DNA of 61,811 bases from Bacillota bacterium (GTDB taxonomy: Bacteria; Bacillota_I; Bacilli_A; Acholeplasmatales; Acholeplasmataceae): contig JAHISX010000004.1 in the NCBI GenBank assembly GCA_018817915.1, positions 1 through 61,811 of the forward strand, given 5' to 3'. The translations under genes were made by a program, and so were the position numbers. Below are positions 47,401-56,336 of the stretch, one piece after another. The notes under the pieces are model-generated. The model saw only the letters and a program-made list of their open reading frames with translations. It was not told the origin of the DNA and ran no database searches. Within the stretch, counting starts at the first letter, position 1, and every line of letters begins with the position of its first letter.

Positions 47401-50400
47401 ATGATTGATTTTCTAAAAATGAAAACACAAATATCAAAAATCATTAAAAAGACATCTAAAATGGTGTCTTTTAAGTCGTCTACAGATACATATAATGCGT
47501 ATCTCGCTGCGCTCGACTATATAGAAAATCAAAAAACAATTTTTATCATCACGCCAAATTTATATGAATCTCAAAAATATTATGATAAGATGAGTCAAAT
47601 CATCGATGCTGACAATGTCTTGTTTTATCCATCAGATCAAACATTAACAAATATCATGGCACTTGGTAGCCCAGAGTTTAAAAGTGAAAGACTTTTTACA
47701 CTTAAACAACTTTTATCAGGCAAACCGTTTATTGTTGTTACAACTTTACAAGGATTATGTCAAAGACAATTAAAGCCAAAAGATTATATTAATAGTGTAA
47801 AAATATTAAAAAGAACAGATTCCTATGATTTACACGATCTCGTTCAATATTTAGTTTATAGTGGGTATTCCAGATCATATACAGTTGAAAAACCAGGTGA
47901 ATTTAGTTTACGTGGACATATTCTTGACCTCTATACTTTGAATAATGATCAACCTTATCGTCTGGATTTCTTTGATGATGTCTTAGATCAAATCAAAATA
48001 TTTGATGTCGAAACACAACGCTCTTTTGCTGAAGTAGAATCAATTGATGTTGCTCCAATGAATGAATTGTTCTATACAGATCAAATGAAACAAGAAGCAA
48101 TTCAAAGAATCCAAAAGTTTTTCTCAGATAAAACATTATCAGAAAGAGAACAAGAAAAACTAGACCAAGATATCGAATCTATTGAAATGCGCTTAAAGCT
48201 TGATGGACTAGGTATCTATATTCCTTTCTTTAATCAAGATGAGACAACAGTCATTGATTTCTGTCAAGATAAAAAGATCTATATGATTGATGTCTATAAG
48301 ATGATGATCAATGAACAGTCCATAGCAAGCGACTTAAATACATATGCTACAACGATGAATGGTTCTAATTTTTTAAGTATTCCATTTAGACTACCTTTAG
48401 AAAAACAACTTAAATTAACACATGTAGAAATTGACAATTTTGGATTAAATAGTCCCCTAGATAGTATTGATTTAGGTGTTACACAAACCAATAATTATCA
48501 AGGTAATCTACCATTACTTGAGCTTGATATCAAGGACATAGTGAAGAAATACCATGTCATTTTTTGTGTATCAACAAAGCATTTTTATGAAGAAGTAGAA
48601 CAATTTTTAAGTGAAAAAAAACTTGCATACAAAACTGAAATATCTGAGGAAAATGGTATATATTTATTGAACCAATCAAGCTATGGATCTTTTCTTTCTA
48701 GAGAAGATAAGATACTTTTACTTGATGAAATGCAATTATATTCTTATAAAGTAAGACCAGCAATCAGATATCGAAGTGTCTTGAATCAAGCAACGAAGAT
48801 TCGTAGAATAGAAGATCTAACTGTTGGTGATTTTGTTGTACATTATGATTACGGTATTGGACAATATGTAGGATTAAAGACAATGGTATTGAGCACTGAA
48901 AAACGTGATTATTTGCATATCATCTATGCAAATGAAGAGGCACTTTATGTACCAATGGATCAAATAGAAATGGTTTTAAAATATAGTTCTCATGATGGCA
49001 TGCATCCCAAATTATCAAAGCTTGGCGGAAAACAATGGACAAAAACTAAGGCAAGTGTTCGCATGCGGATCAAGGATTTAAGTGATAGACTCATTGCTTT
49101 GTATGCACAAAGACAACAAAGTGTTGGCTTTTCTTATGAAAAAGATAATGAAATGCAAGTGGCATTTGAAAGAGATTTTCAATACGAAACAACAAGAGAT
49201 CAACAAAAAGCGATCATAGATACGAAGTTCGATATGGAAAATGCAAGACCAATGGACCGCTTAATTTGTGGAGATGTTGGCTTTGGTAAAACAGAAGTTG
49301 CACTGCGTGCTGCATTTAAAGCAGTACTCAATCAGAAACAAGTATTATATTTAGTGCCTACAACAGTTCTTGCAAGACAACATTACTATACATTTAAAGA
49401 ACGCTTTGAGAAGTATGGTGCGAATGTCGCATTATTAAGCCGTTTCGTGACACCTAAAAAACAGAGAGAAACTTTGACTCAACTGGAAAAAGGATATGTA
49501 GATGTTGTCATTGGAACGCATAGATTATTATCAGGAGATGTGAAGTTCAAAGATTTAGGTTTGCTCATTATTGATGAAGAACAACGTTTCGGTGTTGAGC
49601 ACAAAGAAAAAATTAGAGAGTTTAAGGTGAATGTCGATACACTAACATTAAGTGCAACACCAATTCCTAGAACACTACAGATGTCCATGATGGGATTAAA
49701 AGATTTATCCATGATTGAAACACCACCTCTTAATAGATATCCAGTTCAAACCTATGTTGTTGAAAGACAAGAGGCTTTAATTAAAGAAGCAATCACAAGA
49801 GAATTAGCTCGAGGTGGACAGATTTTTTATCTTTTCAATAAAGTTCAAGGTATAGAAGGCATGGTTTATAAATTACAAAAGCTTGTTCCTGAAGCTCGTG
49901 TAGCTTATGCTCATGGAAAAATGAATCGAGATCAACTTGAAAATGTCTTAAGTGATTTTATTGATCACTCTTATGATGTCTTGGTTTCAACAACCATTAT
50001 TGAAACAGGTGTTGATATCCCAAATACAAATACACTGATTATCCATGATGCAGATAAATTAGGGTTATCACAACTCTATCAAATTCGTGGTCGTGTCGGA
50101 AGAAGCGATCGCATAGCTTATGCCTATCTTCTTTATGATACTTTTAGAAATATTAACGATGAAGCTAAGAAGAGATTGAATGCGATTCAAGATTTTACAG
50201 CATTAGGTAGTGGATTCAAGATCGCAATGCGTGATTTATCTATCAGAGGAGCAGGAGATATTTTAGGTTCAGAACAATCTGGATTTATTGATTCAGTAGG
50301 ATTAGAACTCTATATGAAATTATTAGAAGAGGCTGTTACTGGAATTTCATTGGATAAGCCTAAAGAAACAGCAATTGATGAGATTTATGCACCAAGACAT

Positions 50401-50817
50401 GTTGACCCTGAATATGTCAGCCAAGATAGTGTGAGAATAGAAATCCATAAACGGATTAGTGAATTAAATCGTATTAAAGATGTTGAGGATTTAAAAAATG
50501 AATTGACTGATCGCTTTGGAGCTATCGATGCAGATTTATTGCTTTACATGTATGAAAAATTATTTAAAAAATTCTCATCAATACTTGGAGTACACAAAAC
50601 AGTTGTAGAATCTAATCAGGTAACACTTGTTCTTTCAATTGATGCATCTTCAAAAGTAGATGGCAAAAAATTATTTGATAAGGCGAATGCATCAAAGACA
50701 CAAGTAAGACTTGCTTATATGAAAGGCCATGTACAAATCATCATGGTTACTAAGTTTGAAAAACAACACTGGCTGTATTTGTTTGATTTATTTTTAGATG
50801 ATTTGATTTATAATTGA
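47401..50817 (+). CDS. mfd: Transcription-repair coupling factor
   Basis: The 1138-residue helicase removes stalled RNA polymerase and recruits UvrA. It has the UvrB-like N-terminal part (about 20-300), the RNA polymerase-interacting domain with GDFVVHYDYGIGQYVGL, Walker A CGDVGFGKTEVALRAA, DEEQRFG, TLSATPIPRTLQ and QIRGRVGRSDRIAYAYL. The pth-mfd order is conserved in Firmicutes. Confidence 0.97.
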   Translation: MIDFLKMKTQISKIIKKTSKMVSFKSSTDTYNAYLAALDYIENQKTIFIITPNLYESQKYYDKMSQIIDADNVLFYPSDQTLTNIMALGSPEFKSERLFTLKQLLSGKPFIVVTTLQGLCQRQLKPKDYINSVKILKRTDSYDLHDLVQYLVYSGYSRSYTVEKPGEFSLRGHILDLYTLNNDQPYRLDFFDDVLDQIKIFDVETQRSFAEVESIDVAPMNELFYTDQMKQEAIQRIQKFFSDKTLSEREQEKLDQDIESIEMRLKLDGLGIYIPFFNQDETTVIDFCQDKKIYMIDVYKMMINEQSIASDLNTYATTMNGSNFLSIPFRLPLEKQLKLTHVEIDNFGLNSPLDSIDLGVTQTNNYQGNLPLLELDIKDIVKKYHVIFCVSTKHFYEEVEQFLSEKKLAYKTEISEENGIYLLNQSSYGSFLSREDKILLLDEMQLYSYKVRPAIRYRSVLNQATKIRRIEDLTVGDFVVHYDYGIGQYVGLKTMVLSTEKRDYLHIIYANEEALYVPMDQIEMVLKYSSHDGMHPKLSKLGGKQWTKTKASVRMRIKDLSDRLIALYAQRQQSVGFSYEKDNEMQVAFERDFQYETTRDQQKAIIDTKFDMENARPMDRLICGDVGFGKTEVALRAAFKAVLNQKQVLYLVPTTVLARQHYYTFKERFEKYGANVALLSRFVTPKKQRETLTQLEKGYVDVVIGTHRLLSGDVKFKDLGLLIIDEEQRFGVEHKEKIREFKVNVDTLTLSATPIPRTLQMSMMGLKDLSMIETPPLNRYPVQTYVVERQEALIKEAITRELARGGQIFYLFNKVQGIEGMVYKLQKLVPEARVAYAHGKMNRDQLENVLSDFIDHSYDVLVSTTIIETGVDIPNTNTLIIHDADKLGLSQLYQIRGRVGRSDRIAYAYLLYDTFRNINDEAKKRLNAIQDFTALGSGFKIAMRDLSIRGAGDILGSEQSGFIDSVGLELYMKLLEEAVTGISLDKPKETAIDEIYAPRHVDPEYVSQDSVRIEIHKRISELNRIKDVEDLKNELTDRFGAIDADLLLYMYEKLFKKFSSILGVHKTVVESNQVTLVLSIDASSKVDGKKLFDKANASKTQVRLAYMKGHVQIIMVTKFEKQHWLYLFDLFLDDLIYN

Positions 50818-50834
50818 TAATAGAGGTGATCGAT

Positions 50835-52016
50835 GTGAGTGTAGATATATTAAAGATTTCAAAGGATGCTCTTGCTGCGTCTAAAATTTATGATGATGTC
50901 ATCAATGCATCCATAGGTATGTTTTATGATGAAGATAAATCTATTGGGGGAATGCCTATTGTTTCTAAAGCAATTCGTTCATTACCCGATGAAAAAATAT
51001 TACCTTATCCAGCAGTGGATGGCGGGAAAGATTTTAAAAATAATGTAATCTCATGGGTTTTTGGTAAGTATGAAGAGACGATAAGAAAACAAATGTTTGT
51101 CGATGCTTGTGCAACCCCAGGTGGAAGTGGAGCAATCGCTTCTACATTTGCAATCTATTCTAAACCTGGTGAATCAATTTTTGTATCGGATATTAGATGG
51201 CAATATGAAAGATTTGCCGATCGCGCTAAACTTAATATTTTCGAGCACAAACTGTTTAAAGGTGACAGTTTTGATTTAGATAGCTTTAAAGAAAGACTTA
51301 CAGAGCTTTGTGCAATTCAAAAACAAGTCATTATTATCATCAATGATCCTTGTCATAACCCAACTGGTTATACACTCAGTGAACAAGAATTCCAACAAAT
51401 CATTCAAATCATGAATCAATTTGAACATAATGATCTTGTATTCCTATATGACTTAGCATATTTGGATTTTTCTCATGAAGAAGATAAAAGAAAGAAAATG
51501 ACATATCTTCCACAATTGAAAAACCATGTTATGACGATTTTATCTTTCAGTGGTTCTAAAACATTTGGGGCTTATGGGTTAAGATTAGGTGCAGCAATCG
51601 GTTTGTCACATGTTGAAGAAAAGGTCAAACAATTTCATCATAAATATGTCAATGAAGCTCGTGGCTCATGGTCAGCTACGCCAACTATTTCAATTGAACT
51701 CCTTAACCATTTCTCACTTAAAGAAAATAAAGAAGCATTTTTGAAAGGATTAAACCACATTACTACACTTGTTCAACAAAGAAGTGTGTCCTTCATTAGT
51801 CAAGCTCAAGAAGTCGGATTAAAGACACATCCATTTAGAAGTGGATTTTACACGGTGGTACTAACACCAAATCCAGAACAGGATTATTTAAAGCTTGCTG
51901 AACATCATATTTATGCTGTTCCAATGACTGGTGGTATTAGACTTGCATTATGTAGTTTATCCAAGCAAGACATCGTTGGTTTACCACAAAAAATTAAATC
52001 AATTCTTCATTTATAA
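50835..52016 (+). CDS. Aspartate/aromatic-type aminotransferase (PLP fold type I)
   Basis: The 393-residue enzyme has a glycine-rich PLP loop ATPGGSGAIAS, NDPCHNPTGYTLSEQ, LYDLAYLDF and the PLP lysine in SFSGSKTFGAYGLRLG (Lys242). The C-H-N-P-T-G and S-K-T-F-G-A-Y pattern resembles the AspC/TyrB group. I chose GTG at 50835, 6 nt after GAGGTG; a TTG at 50814 overlapping mfd lacks an SD. The substrate is uncertain. Confidence 0.85.
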   Translation: MSVDILKISKDALAASKIYDDVINASIGMFYDEDKSIGGMPIVSKAIRSLPDEKILPYPAVDGGKDFKNNVISWVFGKYEETIRKQMFVDACATPGGSGAIASTFAIYSKPGESIFVSDIRWQYERFADRAKLNIFEHKLFKGDSFDLDSFKERLTELCAIQKQVIIIINDPCHNPTGYTLSEQEFQQIIQIMNQFEHNDLVFLYDLAYLDFSHEEDKRKKMTYLPQLKNHVMTILSFSGSKTFGAYGLRLGAAIGLSHVEEKVKQFHHKYVNEARGSWSATPTISIELLNHFSLKENKEAFLKGLNHITTLVQQRSVSFISQAQEVGLKTHPFRSGFYTVVLTPNPEQDYLKLAEHHIYAVPMTGGIRLALCSLSKQDIVGLPQKIKSILHL

Positions 52017-52062
52017 GGATATTATCATAGATAGGTCAATCTTTAGAAGAAAGACATCTCAA

Positions 52063-52089
52063 TTGGTAATGTAAAAAATATGATATAAT
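52063..52089 (+). promoter_or_regulatory. Extended -10 promoter of fhs-folD
   Basis: TGATATAAT (52081-52089) with TTGGTA (52063-52068) at a short 15-bp spacing lies just before a terminator hairpin. The predicted start, near 52096, falls inside the hairpin's left arm. Confidence 0.6.
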
Positions 52090-52090
52090 T

Positions 52091-52119
52091 AAAGTATCTT
52101 TAAACGAGATACTTTTTTT
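52091..52119 (+). terminator. Terminator of the mfd-aminotransferase unit
   Basis: AAAGTATCT (52091-52099) pairs perfectly with AGATACTTT (52107-52115), and T continues to 52119. fhs begins 19 nt later. Confidence 0.85.
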
Positions 52120-52137
52120 GTGAACAGGGAGAAGCAT

Positions 52138-53724
52138 ATGAAAAAAATTACAGAATTATGTGAACAGATGGGCATAAGTTCAGAAGAGTGTTTACCTTAT
52201 GGTTTTGATAAAGCTAAAATTGATCTAAAAGTATTAAAAAGATTAGAAAACAAGACGGATGGCAAACTTGTCTTGGTTACAGCTATTAATCCAACACCAG
52301 CAGGTGAAGGAAAAACAACAGTTTCTATTGGTCTAGCACAAGGACTGAATTTCATTGGAAAACATCCTATGCTTGCACTTAGAGAACCAAGTTTAGGACC
52401 TGTATTTGGTCTTAAAGGTGGCGCTACAGGTGGTGGGAAATCAAGTATTACCCCAAATGATGATATCAATCTTCATTTTACAGGTGATATGCATGCGATA
52501 ACTTCAGCAAATAACCTTTTAAGTGCTTTGATTGACAATCATATTTACCAAGGTAACGAATTAGGTATTGAAACCGTCACTTGGAAACGTTGTATGGATA
52601 TGAATGATAGAGCACTTCGTGAAATTCAAACACCCACGCGTGAGGATGGATTTATTATCACTGCAGCTAGTGAAATTATGGCTATTCTTGCTTTATCTAA
52701 AAATCTTGATGATTTAAAACGTAGAATTAACAATATTTTAATCGGTTATGATAAAGAAGGAAAACCAATCAAGGTTTCACAATTAGGTGGAGCTGATGCG
52801 ATGACACTGCTCATGAAAAATGCAATGAATCCTAATTTAGTACAAACCCTTGATGGTGTTCCTACATTGGTTCATGCAGGTCCTTTTGCCAATATTGCTC
52901 ATGGATGTAATTCTATTGTAGCAACACAGTTGGCACTTAAATTAGGAGATTACACCATTACAGAAGCAGGCTTTGGCGCTGATTTAGGTATGGAAAAATT
53001 CTTAGATATAAAAATGCCTCAATTAGGAAAGCAAGTTGATGCTGTTGTTATTGTAGCAACATTAAGAGCTCTCAAAGCTCATGGTGGAGCTGAGGACTTC
53101 AATTTAGAAAATATTGACGCTCTTAAAGATGGCATACCTCATTTAAATAAACATTTACAAAATATTAAAAATTATGGATTAAACTATGTCATTGCTCTCA
53201 ACCACTTTTATTCTGATACTGATGCTGAAATTGAATTAATCATGAGTTGGGCAAAAGAAAATAATCATCCAATTGCATTATGTAAAGGATTTAGTATGGG
53301 TGGAGAAGGCATGGTCGATTTGGCTAATATTATTGTTGATATTACCAATAAACCTACAACTTTTAAGCGCTTATATGAATCAACCGATTCTACACAAACT
53401 AAGATTGAAAAAATTGCAAAAAATATTTATGGCGCTAAAGATGTTGAATTTAGCAAAAGAGCAACCAGACAACTACGTGAATACGAAGAATTAGGATGGA
53501 ATTTACCTGTTTGTATGGCTAAAACACCACTTTCGCTCACGGGTGATCCTAAAATCAAAGGACTTCCTGTTGATTTCACTTTAAGCATTTCAGAAATAAG
53601 ACCTTCATTAGGTGCAGGGTTCTTAGTAGCACTTACAAAAGGCATTATGGTTATGCCAGGTTTAAATAAAACACCTCGTGCACTAGAGATGGAAATCGAT
53701 AGTGAAGGAAACTTAATTAATTAA
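52138..53724 (+). CDS. fhs: Formate-tetrahydrofolate ligase
   Basis: The 528-residue enzyme makes 10-formyl-THF from formate and ATP. It has the P-loop PTPAGEGKTTVSIGLAQGL, LREPSLGPVFGLKGGATGGG and FGADLGMEKFLDIK. I chose the ATG at 52138 (SD AGGGAG); a GTG 18 nt earlier lies inside that region. It is paired with folD for one-carbon supply to purines. Confidence 0.96.
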   Translation: MKKITELCEQMGISSEECLPYGFDKAKIDLKVLKRLENKTDGKLVLVTAINPTPAGEGKTTVSIGLAQGLNFIGKHPMLALREPSLGPVFGLKGGATGGGKSSITPNDDINLHFTGDMHAITSANNLLSALIDNHIYQGNELGIETVTWKRCMDMNDRALREIQTPTREDGFIITAASEIMAILALSKNLDDLKRRINNILIGYDKEGKPIKVSQLGGADAMTLLMKNAMNPNLVQTLDGVPTLVHAGPFANIAHGCNSIVATQLALKLGDYTITEAGFGADLGMEKFLDIKMPQLGKQVDAVVIVATLRALKAHGGAEDFNLENIDALKDGIPHLNKHLQNIKNYGLNYVIALNHFYSDTDAEIELIMSWAKENNHPIALCKGFSMGGEGMVDLANIIVDITNKPTTFKRLYESTDSTQTKIEKIAKNIYGAKDVEFSKRATRQLREYEELGWNLPVCMAKTPLSLTGDPKIKGLPVDFTLSISEIRPSLGAGFLVALTKGIMVMPGLNKTPRALEMEIDSEGNLIN

Positions 53725-53736
53725 GGAAGTGAAAAT

Positions 53737-54585
53737 ATGATTTTATTAGATGGAGCAAAAGTGGCAAACGAACGAAATTTGATGCTTAAAGATATGATTG
53801 ATAAAGATTTAGTAAAATATCATAGAGCACCCAGTCTTTCCATTATTTTAGTTGGCGAAAATCCAGCGAGCCAATCCTATGTTAAGGGAAAAGGTAAAGC
53901 ATGCAAATTAGTTGGAATCAATCATCAATTATATAACTTAAAAGATGATGTCACTGAAGAGGAGCTTTCTAATCTTATTGAAAAACTTAATCAAGACGAA
54001 AGTGTTGATGGCATTTTATTGCAATTGCCCATTCCCAAACACTTAAATGAAGCAAAGTTGATTGATTTAATCTCTAAAGATAAAGATGCAGATGGATTTC
54101 ATGTAATTAATCAAGGATACTTATACCAAAAGAAGCCAACCATATATCCTGCAACACCCAAAGGTATTATGACTTTACTAAAGGCATATGATATTGATGT
54201 TTCAGGTATGGATGCAGTTATTATTGGTAGAAGTAATATCGTTGGTTTTCCAATCGCAAGATTACTTATGGATGCTGGTGCAACCATTACTGTTTGTCAT
54301 CGTCAAACAAAAGACCTAGCGTATCATACAAAAAATGCTGATATTTTAATTGCCTCAGCAGGTCGTGCTGAACTGGTGACTAAGGATATGGTTAAACCCG
54401 GAGCAATCGTTGTTGATGTAGGTGTTAATAGAGTTGATGGCAAACTCGTTGGCGATGTTCATTTTGAAGGTGTGAGCGAAGTTGCATCGTATCTTTCACC
54501 CGTTCCTAGAGGTGTTGGACCAATGACAATTAACGCACTCATGGAAAATACATACGAACTTTATTTGAAACACGTTCAAAAATAG
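53737..54585 (+). CDS. folD: Bifunctional methylene-THF dehydrogenase/cyclohydrolase
   Basis: The 282-residue enzyme has the catalytic region SYVKGKGKACKLVGI (Tyr and Lys), VDGILLQLPIPKHL and the nucleotide motif VIIGRSNIVGFPIARLL. It links methylene-THF and 10-formyl-THF. SD AAGGAAGTG lies before the ATG, 12 nt after fhs. No terminator is seen before the next promoter. Confidence 0.96.
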   Translation: MILLDGAKVANERNLMLKDMIDKDLVKYHRAPSLSIILVGENPASQSYVKGKGKACKLVGINHQLYNLKDDVTEEELSNLIEKLNQDESVDGILLQLPIPKHLNEAKLIDLISKDKDADGFHVINQGYLYQKKPTIYPATPKGIMTLLKAYDIDVSGMDAVIIGRSNIVGFPIARLLMDAGATITVCHRQTKDLAYHTKNADILIASAGRAELVTKDMVKPGAIVVDVGVNRVDGKLVGDVHFEGVSEVASYLSPVPRGVGPMTINALMENTYELYLKHVQK

Positions 54586-54631
54586 ATATAATTAAATCAG
54601 AAGAATGTCTTACAAAAAGAATAATTTTACC

Positions 54632-54661
54632 TTTACAAAGTAAAGTGTTGTTGCTATAATG
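54632..54661 (+). promoter_or_regulatory. Strong promoter of the purine-riboswitch-like leader
   Basis: TTTACA (54633-54638), 17 bp and TATAAT (54656-54661) with an extended TGC. A CTTTAC-AAA-GTAAAG palindrome (54632-54646) covers the -35. The predicted start is near 54668. Confidence 0.85.
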
Positions 54662-54676
54662 TTTATGTATTTAATT

Positions 54677-54742
54677 ATCGTATAAGCTTTCTAATTTGGT
54701 GAAAGTGTTTCTACTGTGGTGCCACAACACTACATCTACGAT
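54677..54742 (+). promoter_or_regulatory. Purine-riboswitch-class aptamer, variant
   Basis: The segment follows the purine aptamer pattern. P1 is ATCG (54677-54680) with CGAT (54739-54742). J1/2 is TATAAG. P2 is CTTTC/GAAAG with loop TAATTTGGT. J2/3 is TGTTTCTAC. P3 is TGTGGT/ACTACA with loop GCCACAAC, and J3/1 is TCTA. The loops can form the GG-CC kissing contact of the class. C at 54736 occupies the ligand-pairing position, predicting guanine-type specificity. Unusual points are the short P2, the altered L3 and T in place of the usual A just before that C. It starts about 9 nt from the predicted transcript start. Confidence 0.72.
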
Positions 54743-54866
54743 GGTTGAAGCATCAGGGGTTGTTTTAATCATTCGTAACCTTTATACGAGGTATTCAATA
54801 CACATTTAGGGGTAAATGGGGGATAGGTAGCATGTTTTTGTTACCGAATCACGTGTGGCAAAGAAG
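54743..54866 (+). ncRNA. Structured leader extension of unknown class, or independent ncRNA
   Basis: About 125 nt lie between the aptamer and its terminator, far more than a usual purine expression platform. Visible elements are TTATACGA (54782-54789), which can pair with the aptamer's TCGTATAA (54678-54685); CATTTA-GGGG-TAAATG (54802-54817); and ATTCGTAAC (54771-54779) with GTTACCGAAT (54840-54849), nine pairs with one bulge. TGTGGC (54854-54859) can pair with the aptamer's GCCACA (54721-54726). I know no RNA family that fits it. No open frame is present. Confidence 0.5.
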
Positions 54867-54892
54867 ACACCCAAAGCAATGGGTGTTTTTTT
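54867..54892 (+). terminator. Terminator of the riboswitch-like leader
   Basis: ACACCC (54867-54872) pairs with GGGTGT (54881-54886), followed by seven T. ppa begins 49 nt later without a clear promoter of its own. Confidence 0.92.
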
Positions 54893-54940
54893 GAGCATTA
54901 GTGATAAAATAGATTTGAATAGAAAAAGGAGAATGATCTA

Positions 54941-55471
54941 ATGAACATATGGCACGATATCAGCAAAGCAAGAATTCAACCCGAAAAATTTATTGCCTGC
55001 ATAGAAATTTCTAAAGGTAGTAAAAAGAAGTATGAGTTGGATAAAGAAACAGGCATGATTATTCTTGACCGCATACTATTTACATCTACACATTATCCCG
55101 CAAACTATGGTTTTATTCCTAGAACTTATGCTGGTGATAATGACCCCCTTGACGTTTTAGTTTTATGTCAAGAAGATATTGAACCTTTATCTATTGTTGA
55201 AGTTTATCCTATAGGTGTAATGAAGATGATTGATTCTGATGAAATTGATGAAAAGATCATCGCAATTCCATTTGGTGATCCATCACTAACACAGTATAAA
55301 GATATCAATGAATTGCCACAACATCTCTTAACAGAAATGGGACACTTCTTCGAAGTTTATAAATCATTAGAAGGTAAAAAGACATATATTTTAGATATTG
55401 AAGGTGCTGAATCAGCTAAGAAGATTATTGCTCAATGTATTAAGGTTTATGATGAAAAATTTGGTAAGTAA
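54941..55471 (+). CDS. ppa: Inorganic pyrophosphatase, soluble family I
   Basis: The 176-residue enzyme hydrolyses pyrophosphate. It has the motif DNDPLDVLVL with the metal aspartates and HYPANYGFIPRTYAGD. SD AAAAGGAG precedes the ATG. It is the first gene after the riboswitch-like leader and its terminator; yebC follows 12 nt downstream. Confidence 0.97.
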   Translation: MNIWHDISKARIQPEKFIACIEISKGSKKKYELDKETGMIILDRILFTSTHYPANYGFIPRTYAGDNDPLDVLVLCQEDIEPLSIVEVYPIGVMKMIDSDEIDEKIIAIPFGDPSLTQYKDINELPQHLLTEMGHFFEVYKSLEGKKTYILDIEGAESAKKIIAQCIKVYDEKFGK

Positions 55472-55483
55472 AGGAAGATAAAA

Positions 55484-56203
55484 ATGGGAAGAGCACATGA
55501 AGTAAGAAAAGTAGCAATGGAAAAGACCGCTGCTGCTAAAAGTAAACTCTATGCGAAATATGGTAAAGAAATATACATGGCAGCGAAATCAGGCACGCCT
55601 GATCCAGACACAAACCAAGCATTAAAGAAAATTATTGAAAAAGCAAAGAAAGAACAGGTTACAGCTGACATCATTAAAAGATCCATTGAAAAGGCAGTTG
55701 GTGGAAGTGATGAAAACTATACTGAAGTTCGTTATGAAGGATTTGGTCCTGGAACTTCTATGATCATTGTTGAATGCTTGACTGATAACGTCAACCGAAC
55801 AATTTCTGTCGTAAGAAATGCTTTTACAAAGACAGGTGGGAAATTAGGTGTTTCAGGTTCTACACTTCATCAATTTAACCATGTTTGTGTATTTACTTTA
55901 CCCGGTGTAACTGAAGATGAAATACTAGAAATACTCGTCATGAACGATTTAAATTTCTCTGATATTGAAGTAGAAGAAGATTCTGTTACAGTTTATGGAG
56001 AAGCAAACGATTACAACTTAATCCGCACTGCAATTACAGATGCAAAACCTGATTTTGATTTTGCAACTGATCAAATTATGTGGTTGCCTATTATGGAAGC
56101 TACATTTGACAATGACGAAGATCAAGGTAAGTTTGATCGACTACTTTCATTATTAGATGAACTTGATGATGTACAAGACGTATATCACAATATGAAACTA
56201 TAA
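55484..56203 (+). CDS. yebC: YebC/TACO1 family translation factor
   Basis: The 239-residue protein has the family start GRAHEVRKVAMEKT and YEGFGPGTSMIIVECLTDN. Members were long listed as transcriptional regulators; recent work links them to translation through proline-rich stretches. It is probably co-transcribed with ppa. Confidence 0.93.
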   Translation: MGRAHEVRKVAMEKTAAAKSKLYAKYGKEIYMAAKSGTPDPDTNQALKKIIEKAKKEQVTADIIKRSIEKAVGGSDENYTEVRYEGFGPGTSMIIVECLTDNVNRTISVVRNAFTKTGGKLGVSGSTLHQFNHVCVFTLPGVTEDEILEILVMNDLNFSDIEVEEDSVTVYGEANDYNLIRTAITDAKPDFDFATDQIMWLPIMEATFDNDEDQGKFDRLLSLLDELDDVQDVYHNMKL

Positions 56204-56243
56204 ATAATTATGATATATAAAGCGAATTAAAGTCATAATATAC

Positions 56244-56281
56244 ACAGAAAGACGGGTCTTTTATCCATGGATTCTGTCTTT
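56244..56281 (+). terminator. Terminator-like hairpin after yebC
   Basis: ACAGAA pairs with TTCTGT around an imperfect inner stem, and a T-rich tract follows. It lies in the 133-bp gap before glyA. Confidence 0.5.
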
Positions 56282-56298
56282 TATTTTGTCTTTTATTA

Positions 56299-56307
56299 TG
56301 ATATAAT
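56299..56307 (+). promoter_or_regulatory. Extended -10 promoter of glyA (and rnf)
   Basis: TGATATAAT lies 30 bp before glyA, with no good -35. Confidence 0.55.
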
Positions 56308-56336
56308 AATACGAGGGTTTTACCTAGGAGGAAAGA

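Noticed and set aside
52017-52137. Folate (THF) riboswitch before fhs
   Set aside because: Only a promoter and a simple terminator hairpin are present; the leader is too short.
54743-54866. PRPP/ppGpp (ykkC-type) aptamer in tandem with the purine aptamer
   Set aside because: Such tandems are known, but I do not see the conserved core motifs of that family; left as an unknown structure.
54668-54892. 6S RNA, tmRNA, SRP RNA or RNase P RNA
   Set aside because: No closing long helix with central bubble, no tag frame or tRNA-like ends, no SRP tetraloop domain and no RNase P core motifs. Purine aptamer elements fit the first part better.
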